Below are positions 1-7,900 of a stretch of 17,656 nucleotides of DNA, piece after piece. Below the pieces are notes generated by a model. The model was not told where the DNA came from. It ran no database searches and saw only the letters and a program-made list of their open reading frames with translations. Source of the stretch: an uncultured Clostridium sp. (GTDB taxonomy: Bacteria > Bacillota > Clostridia > TANB77 > CAG-508); assembly GCA_902496295.1 (NCBI GenBank), contig CABVAF010000016.1:1-17656 (forward strand), given 5' to 3'. The position numbers and the translations under genes are program-made. Within the stretch, counting starts at the first letter, position 1; each line of letters begins with the position of its first letter.

Positions 1-3000
1 TTCTCTTTTCTATTTGTACGTCTGTATATGTATACTGCATTTCTACTCTATTCTTGCTCTTATCTTTATTTTCACTTGTATATTCTACTATATCTCCTCT
101 TTTGTCTTGCTGTTCTACTGTTATTTGTGATAATAATCTATGATGTGTTTTATCATGTTTTGTTACTCTTAATACTAGCTGTAACTTTTGTATTCCTGTG
201 TTTAGTTCTTCTTGTCCTTGATTTATATCTGTATCTGGAATTTCTTCTACATCTTCTTCTGCATTTGGTTCCTCTATGCTGCCTTGTTCTTCATTCTCGT
301 CACCTTCAATTGAACCTTCATTATCTTCACTAGGTTTTTCAACTGGGTCTTGATCTACAGTTGGAACATTTTCTTCTGGAATAATGTCAATAGATGTCTC
401 GCCGTCATTTTCTTCTGTATCATCTCCCGTATTGTCATTTGTATCGTCTTGACTAGTATTTTCATTATTCTCATAAGCATATCTTTTTGGATATAGCTCA
501 TTGTTTATATCTGTCTCGTATGAGTATTTATTTGTTGTTACTTTCTTTCCGTTTAGTTTCCAACCATTTTCTATATTTATCTCGTTGTCTTCTACAAATT
601 CCATTCCACCTGCTATTGTGCTTATTACTTCTTTTGCATATCCACATCCTATTCCTTCGTTTCTTATCCTTATCTCTATTGTTATTAAGTCTCCATACTG
701 CATATCTGCTGGTTGTTCTTCTGCTGTTACTGTCTGCTCATTTACTTTTATTACTCTACTTTCTATTCCTATTGTTGGTGCATCTGGCTTTGTTATCTCA
801 AATGTTACTTTATTACTTTCTACTTCTGTGTAGTTTCCATCTGTTTCTGCGTATCCTATTACATCATATTCTCCTAAGTCATATGGTCTTTCTACTTCTT
901 CATCTGTTCCTGCTTTGTAGTATTTATATGTTACTTCTGATGTTGTATTCTTCTCTACTATGTATGGCTCTATTAGTTCTCTATCATATTTTTTACTGTC
1001 ACAGCCTATTATTAGCTGTCCCGTTTCTTTTGATATTGTTACCATTATTTCTCCATACTCTGGTTGAGTGAATGTATAGTTTGGCACATCTTTTCCTGAT
1101 AAAACTATATCCTCTATTGCTACTCTCCATGTTCCTGTATTTGGACTTTCTGACTCTCCTGTTTCTGGTATTGTTGCTACTACATCGTCTCCTTCTACTA
1201 AGTTGTCGAATTTTCCTCCTATTATCTCTACTGTTGTACTTCCGTTATATACCCTGTTTTTTCCATTCAATCTAATTACATGTAATTGTCGCGGAGTTAT
1301 TTCTACTGTTATATCCCCATAAGTTGGATGTTTTAAAATATAGTTTGGTGCATCTTCTCCTATTAGCTTTATTTCTTCTATTGCTACTTTCCATTCCCCT
1401 ACATTTCTACCTTCTGCTTCTCCAGTTAGTGGTAATTCGAAGTATAGATTATCTCCTTCACATACATCTATTAGCCTTCCTCCACTTACTACTACTGTTG
1501 TATTTCCATTATAGACTTTGTTTGTTGCTAGTATGTCCTCTATTGTTATTATCTTTGGTGTTATTGTATATTTTCCCCATACTCCTGTCTTATATTCATT
1601 TCCTTCATATACTACTTTTAGTTCATAATCATACTCTTTTACGTTCTCAGGGTTCTCTTTTATTCCATCATAGTATTCTACTATTTCTGCTCCCCTTGGA
1701 TTATCATATTTTACACCTTGTTTCTCTGAGTTATATACGTCTTTTGCATTTGTTACTGCTAGTCCTTTATATGACTCACATATTGGACAACTATCATATG
1801 TTGAACTATATATTGGGTGCTCTAGTCCGGCATAACATTCATAGTATATATTTGTTATTTCAAATTCCGTTGAGTAACTATTTCCCGCTTTATCTACTGC
1901 TTCTAGTGTATGCTTTCCATTTTTATAAAATGTATGGTTTCCATTAAATATTATTTCTCCGTCCATCTTAAATGTTTCTACTCCTGATGGTACATCATTT
2001 GCTTGTAAATTCAATGTCAACTCATCTATTACTATCGTTTGTAAGTCCCCTATTACTTGTATTGTTGGGTTTGTTCTGTCTATATAATATGGTCCTGTTA
2101 CATTATCTGCGGTTACATTTCCTACATTATCTTCTGCTATTATATGCAAATATTTTTCTGTTTCTGTGTTTATTGTTATTGTATCACTTGCTTTTTCTAT
2201 ATATTCACTCCATGACGTTGGTGAATCCCTACTATCCGTTATTGCATACTTATAATGCTTAAATCCCGCTCCTCCATCATTAAAACTTATCTGTACTTGC
2301 TGTTCTTGTGACCAGTCGCTATTTTGTGGTGTTACTGTTATACTTGGTGCTGTCCTGTCTATATAATATGGTCCTGCAACCCTGTCTTCACTTACATTTC
2401 CTGCATTGTCTTCTGCTATTATGTGTAAGTATTGTATTCCGTCTGTATTTATTGTTACTTTTCCATTTACACTTGCTATATTGCTACTCCATGAACTTGG
2501 TGTTGCTTGGCTAGTTGTTATTGCATATTTATAGTGTTTAAATCCACTTCCTCCATCATCATAGAATTGTAAACTTACATCTACACTTTGTGTCCAGTCA
2601 CACTCTAGTGGTTCTATTGTTACACTTGGCGGAATGTTATCTTCTATTATTTTAAATTTTCTTGAGTACGTTTCAGATGTTAGTCCTCTATTATTTTTTA
2701 CCGTTAATCTTAAACTATAATCTCCTATAGTATTATATTTATCTTGAGTAGGTACTGTACTACCTGAGTATACTTTTGAACTTCCTTTGTAAAGTTCCCA
2801 TGTCCATGACGTAATTGTTCCTCCATATGGATCATATGATGTATCTATTACTTCTAAAGTTTGATACCTTGTTATCTCGCTATTAGTAATAGCAAAGCTT
2901 GCTATTGGAAGAGCATCACTTCTGTTTGTTGCATAAACACTTACTGGATAACTCCATACCCCTTGAAAATCTTTTACCCTTAGTTGTACAACATAATCTG

Positions 3001-4603
3001 AAGTTGTATCCATAGTAGTTAATTTTCCTATTGTCCAATTTGTATCTGTTGTTTTCTTATATTTCCATTCTTCTTCTGCTATACCATTTGTTCCCTTACT
3101 ATAAGAGTCCAAATCTGAAGAATTACTTATTAATGTTATATTGTTTCCATTTTTTGTACTCTTTAAAATTGCGGTTGGTCTTCTATGTACATAGACTTCA
3201 CCAGGCGTAATTTGGCTATCTGCAAATGTTATAGTATATTTACCAGTCTTATCAAATTCTGTTATGAAGTCATTTATATATCTACCTGTTTGGGCAAACT
3301 GACCTATATGATTTTCGAAATAGTTATAATCATGTTCTATTTTCCATTTTCCGTATGGATATGTACTATCTGCTGTATTAGTTGCTGCATCTGGAGGAGA
3401 CATATTTATATTTACTCTATCATTTAATATAATATAATCATCTTTTTGCTCAACTTGATCTATTAAGCTTTTAATATATATTGCCGTTTGTGTTATTGAG
3501 TTACTATAATTAGTATTATTTATAAATTTACCATTTCCATTATTGTTCTTTATAATATTTTCTATCTCTGATTGAGTAACACTTTTTCCCCAACCAACAA
3601 AGTTAATATTTTCATTTACAAGTCTTGTTACTAACTCTCCTAATACATTAGTTGCATTAAGTTCTTCATTTTGCATATCACTTACATTAACTAAAACTCT
3701 TATAGACCCATCTCTCCACTCTGGCTCCCTTAAAACTTCTGTAAATTTTCTTACTTTAGTTGTAGTTAAACCAATTCCACTTAATGTAAAACTTCCTATA
3801 CTACTACAATTATGTGAATAGTGATCTGTGAAAAATCCATAACCATTTCCATATTCTTCTGTAAAGGTATATGTTACAGTACCAGCACCTCCACCACTAA
3901 CAATTATTTCTGAGTCTGTAACTTTTACGTTTAATGTACCACTTTTATTTATATTAAGTCCTTTTAATAATGTTTTAGTCATATTAGTACTATTTTGTCC
4001 TATTACATATGTAAATTTCCATATTGCTCCATAATTACTACCTGCCGCACTATACCAGTTGTTTCCAGATGTATTATTAAAACTAAGCATATACCCCGTT
4101 AAAGTATTCCCAGATTGTTGAACCCTAAGTAGCATTCCCGCTGCGTTAAAGCTATCACCATAATCTATATTATATGAAAAATTAAATTCTTGTTCTTGGT
4201 TTCCATCTGGAATAATCCATATTGCATTTTTACCAGGATTACTCCTATTTCCTTGCATTACTACGTCTTTTCCATTGTTTACTATAGATATACTTCCTAT
4301 AGATGAAGAAACATCTCTTTGCCAACTAAATCCAGATGCTATATTAACATTTTCCGCTTCTACAGATGTAATATTAACTAAATTTTTGTTAACTCCCTGT
4401 GCTTCTAGTGCATTTAATAAGTCATTTTTAAAGTTTGTTACATCTGTACTTGTTTTAGATTTTGTTAAAACAACATCAATTTCTGGGTCTGGTACAATTG
4501 TAAAAGAAACGCTAGACGCAGTTAAAGAAACTGTAGCCAACTTTGAAACTACAATTATTATTGTGGTAAAAAATACAATTATTCCTAAAAGCTTTTTCTT
4601 CAC
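1..4603 (-). CDS. Giant multidomain cell-surface protein B (partial, C-terminus beyond window)
   Basis: One open frame of 1534 codons with no stop, read from a GTG at 4603 to the left edge. GGAGAGG lies 7 nt before the GTG and an in-frame TAA directly precedes it, so the start is secure. Residues 1-29 are a signal peptide (MKKK plus a hydrophobic run). Residues ~40-90 and ~280-385 resemble the two halves of a von Willebrand A fold; between them (~95-278) is a beta-rich, lectin-like (concanavalin-type) segment. Then come ~384-475 unassigned, two PKD-like modules (~476-655), OmpL47-like Ig repeats of ~93 aa ending in YYIDRT (~655-843), a Cys cluster (~921-943), two YDG-type modules (VYNGNTTV, VYNGSTTV), an MBG-like module, a CARDB/DUF11-like module and an acidic linker (~1375-1465). 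From residue 790 it is nearly the same protein as its upstream neighbour; by that comparison ~192 residues are missing. Probably an exported adhesin or surface scaffold; ligand unknown. Confidence 0.9.
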   Translation of the reverse strand, partial: MKKKLLGIIVFFTTIIIVVSKLATVSLTASSVSFTIVPDPEIDVVLTKSKTSTDVTNFKNDLLNALEAQGVNKNLVNITSVEAENVNIASGFSWQRDVSSSIGSISIVNNGKDVVMQGNRSNPGKNAIWIIPDGNQEQEFNFSYNIDYGDSFNAAGMLLRVQQSGNTLTGYMLSFNNTSGNNWYSAAGSNYGAIWKFTYVIGQNSTNMTKTLLKGLNINKSGTLNVKVTDSEIIVSGGGAGTVTYTFTEEYGNGYGFFTDHYSHNCSSIGSFTLSGIGLTTTKVRKFTEVLREPEWRDGSIRVLVNVSDMQNEELNATNVLGELVTRLVNENINFVGWGKSVTQSEIENIIKNNNGNGKFINNTNYSNSITQTAIYIKSLIDQVEQKDDYIILNDRVNINMSPPDAATNTADSTYPYGKWKIEHDYNYFENHIGQFAQTGRYINDFITEFDKTGKYTITFADSQITPGEVYVHRRPTAILKSTKNGNNITLISNSSDLDSYSKGTNGIAEEEWKYKKTTDTNWTIGKLTTMDTTSDYVVQLRVKDFQGVWSYPVSVYATNRSDALPIASFAITNSEITRYQTLEVIDTSYDPYGGTITSWTWELYKGSSKVYSGSTVPTQDKYNTIGDYSLRLTVKNNRGLTSETYSRKFKIIEDNIPPSVTIEPLECDWTQSVDVSLQFYDDGGSGFKHYKYAITTSQATPSSWSSNIASVNGKVTINTDGIQYLHIIAEDNAGNVSEDRVAGPYYIDRTAPSITVTPQNSDWSQEQQVQISFNDGGAGFKHYKYAITDSRDSPTSWSEYIEKASDTITINTETEKYLHIIAEDNVGNVTADNVTGPYYIDRTNPTIQVIGDLQTIVIDELTLNLQANDVPSGVETFKMDGEIIFNGNHTFYKNGKHTLEAVDKAGNSYSTEFEITNIYYECYAGLEHPIYSSTYDSCPICESYKGLAVTNAKDVYNSEKQGVKYDNPRGAEIVEYYDGIKENPENVKEYDYELKVVYEGNEYKTGVWGKYTITPKIITIEDILATNKVYNGNTTVVVSGGRLIDVCEGDNLYFELPLTGEAEGRNVGEWKVAIEEIKLIGEDAPNYILKHPTYGDITVEITPRQLHVIRLNGKNRVYNGSTTVEIIGGKFDNLVEGDDVVATIPETGESESPNTGTWRVAIEDIVLSGKDVPNYTFTQPEYGEIMVTISKETGQLIIGCDSKKYDRELIEPYIVEKNTTSEVTYKYYKAGTDEEVERPYDLGEYDVIGYAETDGNYTEVESNKVTFEITKPDAPTIGIESRVIKVNEQTVTAEEQPADMQYGDLITIEIRIRNEGIGCGYAKEVISTIAGGMEFVEDNEINIENGWKLNGKKVTTNKYSYETDINNELYPKRYAYENNENTSQDDTNDNTGDDTEENDGETSIDIIPEENVPTVDQDPVEKPSEDNEGSIEGDENEEQGSIEEPNAEEDVEEIPDTDINQGQEELNTGIQKLQLVLRVTKHDKTHHRLLSQITVEQQDKRGDIVEYTSENKDKSKNRVEMQYTYTDVQIEKR
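647..2236 (-). repeat. Identical 1.59-kb tract, copy in protein B
   Basis: Line-by-line comparison with 6200-7789 (offset 5553) shows no mismatch. The edges are sharp: mismatches at 644 and 646 on one side, and from 2237 about a dozen in the next 130 nt. It encodes B residues ~790-1319: part of an OmpL47-like repeat, the Cys cluster, both YDG modules, the MBG-like module and part of the CARDB-like module. Similar but not identical sequence continues on both sides. Confidence 0.85.
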
Positions 4604-4642
4604 TTAAGACCCTCTCCATAAAGTTATAATATTCTAATAAAT

Positions 4643-4671
4643 ATAATAGCATCTAGGATATGCAATATCAA
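4643..4671 (-). promoter_or_regulatory. Sigma-A-like promoter of surface protein B
   Basis: On the minus strand TTGATA (4666-4671) and TATTAT (4643-4648) are separated by exactly 17 bp. Transcription would start near 4636, giving a leader of about 33 nt before the GTG at 4603. The layout matches that in front of protein A (TTGTTA-17-TATTAT, leader of about 32 nt), which supports both calls. Confidence 0.65.
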
Positions 4672-4722
4672 TGGATTAATTTTCTATAACTGGAAATATT
4701 ACACATTTCACTTTTTTCTTAC

Positions 4723-4739
4723 TTACGGAACTTATTTAC
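4723..4739 (-). promoter_or_regulatory. Shared 17-bp upstream motif, copy in front of protein B
   Basis: The minus strand reads GTAA-N5-TTCCGTAA. The same pattern occurs at 9519-9535 before protein A. Here it lies 51 bp upstream of the -35 element, against 42 bp in the other copy; the 9-bp difference is close to one helical turn. In this copy the two halves are longer direct repeats, GTAAATAAG and GTAAGTAAG, 13 bp apart, followed by an A-run. Probably a binding site for an activator or other regulator. The regulator is unknown and the function is inferred. Confidence 0.45.
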
Positions 4740-4784
4740 GACATTTTTTTTAATAAAATATTATTTTTCTGTTACAAAAATATT

Positions 4785-4878
4785 ACAAAAAAAAGAAAAT
4801 ACACTTTATAAATTTAGGATTTAGTATATTACTTAATTTTTTTAAAATCTTACATACTATATTTAACCTAAACTTTAA
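4785..4878 (-). terminator. Possible weak terminator after surface protein A
   Basis: On the minus strand TTTAGG and TAGTAT pair imperfectly with ATACTA and CCTAAA, with an asymmetric internal loop, and a T-rich stretch (ATTTTCTTTTTTTT) follows about 20 nt later. The hairpin is AT-rich and imperfect, so read-through into protein B is possible. Confidence 0.3.
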
Positions 4879-4936
4879 GGTGCATTTTCATAATTATTTT
4901 TTATTTATTAAGTTAGCTAATTAGTAAATTGTATTG

Positions 4937-7900
4937 TTATATTATATATTTTTTTATTAAAGAAATTCCTGTAACTACTATTAACATTCCTCCTAATATT
5001 GATGCTATATATATCATTATTGTTTCTCCTGTTATTGACGATACTATTAATTCTGATTTTGCATAGTTATTTGTTTCTTCTATCTTTTTACTTCCCTCAA
5101 CTATTATCCTTTCGTCTATATCCTCTGTTGCTAATACATATGCATCATTTTCTATTCTCGCCATTCCTTCTTCATCTAGTTCATATGTTAATTTTAGTTT
5201 TACTGTCTTTTCTTCTTTTGTCCTTATGTATTCTTCAAATCCGTCATATACTATATGTCCATTTTCTCCTACACTCCAGCCTTCGTTTCCCTCTTTACTA
5301 AAGCTTACTCCTTCTGGCATTACATCTACTATTTCGTCTATTTCTACATTATGGTCTCCTACATTTTTTACTTTTATTTCGTATATTATATCTAGTTTTG
5401 TATTGCCTATATTTTTACTTGGTAGCTCTAGTTTTATTATATTTCCTGGCTCTTGATATAAATCATATTTTTTTACTGTATTTGTTGTTTTATCTGTTGT
5501 TAATATTTGTGTTATTCTCTTTTCTATTTGTACGTCTGTATATGTATACTGCATTTCTACTCTATTCTTACTCTTATCTTTATTTTCACTTGTATATTCT
5601 ACTATATCTCCTCTTTTATCTTGCTGTTCTACTATTATTTGTGATAATAATCTATGATGTGTTTTATCATGTTTTGTTACTCTTAACACTAGCTGTAACT
5701 TTTGTATTCCTGTGTTTATCTCTGGTTTTTCTTCTACATCATCTTGTTCTACATTATCGTCATCTTCAACAGGTTCCTTAACTACACCGTCATTATCTTC
5801 ATCTGTATCCTGATCTACTGTTGGAATATCTTCTGTATACTCTGTATCTTCACCTTCATTTGGAACAATATTTATAGCTGCCTCTCCTTTGTTTTCCTCT
5901 GTTACATCATTTGTGATGCCACTTGTTATTTCATTTTGTTGATCTGTATTATTGTCACCATCTGGATTATTTTCTGCGTTATTTTCCTCATTGTCCTCTT
6001 GGTTATCTTTATCTCCATTATTCATATAATCATATTTCTTTGGATATAGCTCATTGTTTATATCTGTCTCGTATGAGTATTTATTTGTCGTTACCTTCTT
6101 TCCGTTTAATTTCCAGCCATTTTCTATGTTTATCTCGTTGTCTTCTACAAATTCCATTCCATCTGCTATTGTGCTTATTACTTCTTTTGCATATCCGCTT
6201 CCTATTCCTTCGTTTCTTATCCTTATCTCTATTGTTATTAAGTCTCCATACTGCATATCTGCTGGTTGTTCTTCTGCTGTTACTGTCTGCTCATTTACTT
6301 TTATTACTCTACTTTCTATTCCTATTGTTGGTGCATCTGGCTTTGTTATCTCAAATGTTACTTTATTACTTTCTACTTCTGTGTAGTTTCCATCTGTTTC
6401 TGCGTATCCTATTACATCATATTCTCCTAAGTCATATGGTCTTTCTACTTCTTCATCTGTTCCTGCTTTGTAGTATTTATATGTTACTTCTGATGTTGTA
6501 TTCTTCTCTACTATGTATGGCTCTATTAGTTCTCTATCATATTTTTTACTGTCACAGCCTATTATTAGCTGTCCCGTTTCTTTTGATATTGTTACCATTA
6601 TTTCTCCATACTCTGGTTGAGTGAATGTATAGTTTGGCACATCTTTTCCTGATAAAACTATATCCTCTATTGCTACTCTCCATGTTCCTGTATTTGGACT
6701 TTCTGACTCTCCTGTTTCTGGTATTGTTGCTACTACATCGTCTCCTTCTACTAAGTTGTCGAATTTTCCTCCTATTATCTCTACTGTTGTACTTCCGTTA
6801 TATACCCTGTTTTTTCCATTCAATCTAATTACATGTAATTGTCGCGGAGTTATTTCTACTGTTATATCCCCATAAGTTGGATGTTTTAAAATATAGTTTG
6901 GTGCATCTTCTCCTATTAGCTTTATTTCTTCTATTGCTACTTTCCATTCCCCTACATTTCTACCTTCTGCTTCTCCAGTTAGTGGTAATTCGAAGTATAG
7001 ATTATCTCCTTCACATACATCTATTAGCCTTCCTCCACTTACTACTACTGTTGTATTTCCATTATAGACTTTGTTTGTTGCTAGTATGTCCTCTATTGTT
7101 ATTATCTTTGGTGTTATTGTATATTTTCCCCATACTCCTGTCTTATATTCATTTCCTTCATATACTACTTTTAGTTCATAATCATACTCTTTTACGTTCT
7201 CAGGGTTCTCTTTTATTCCATCATAGTATTCTACTATTTCTGCTCCCCTTGGATTATCATATTTTACACCTTGTTTCTCTGAGTTATATACGTCTTTTGC
7301 ATTTGTTACTGCTAGTCCTTTATATGACTCACATATTGGACAACTATCATATGTTGAACTATATATTGGGTGCTCTAGTCCGGCATAACATTCATAGTAT
7401 ATATTTGTTATTTCAAATTCCGTTGAGTAACTATTTCCCGCTTTATCTACTGCTTCTAGTGTATGCTTTCCATTTTTATAAAATGTATGGTTTCCATTAA
7501 ATATTATTTCTCCGTCCATCTTAAATGTTTCTACTCCTGATGGTACATCATTTGCTTGTAAATTCAATGTCAACTCATCTATTACTATCGTTTGTAAGTC
7601 CCCTATTACTTGTATTGTTGGGTTTGTTCTGTCTATATAATATGGTCCTGTTACATTATCTGCGGTTACATTTCCTACATTATCTTCTGCTATTATATGC
7701 AAATATTTTTCTGTTTCTGTGTTTATTGTTATTGTATCACTTGCTTTTTCTATATATTCACTCCATGACGTTGGTGAATCCCTACTATCTGTTATGGCAT
7801 ATCTATAATGCTTAAAACCTGCACCTCCATCGTTAAAGCTTATCTGCACTTGCTGTTCTTGTGACCAGTCGCTATTTTGTGGTGTTACTGTTATGCTTGG

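Larger units (their letters stand above)
4604..4936. other. Intergenic region between the two surface-protein genes
   Basis: This 333-bp very AT-rich gap separates the stop of protein A from the GTG of protein B. It holds, in minus-strand order, a possible weak terminator hairpin (4818-4878), the 17-bp motif shared with the region upstream of protein A (4723-4739), a sigma-A-like promoter (4643-4671) and the ribosome site of protein B. No small gene or structured RNA was recognised in it. Confidence 0.7.

Noticed and set aside
28..2514. Leu/Tyr-rich plus-strand frames (also at 4999-8964)
   Set aside because: They lie antisense to the two surface-protein genes; their identical translations in both copies simply mirror the identical minus-strand tract. 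They lack ribosome sites and look like T-rich shadow frames.
1..4603. Protein B as a degenerate, non-functional copy
   Set aside because: Codon-by-codon spot checks through the linker and N-terminal part found no stop, the linker indels are in frame, and promoter and ribosome site are intact.
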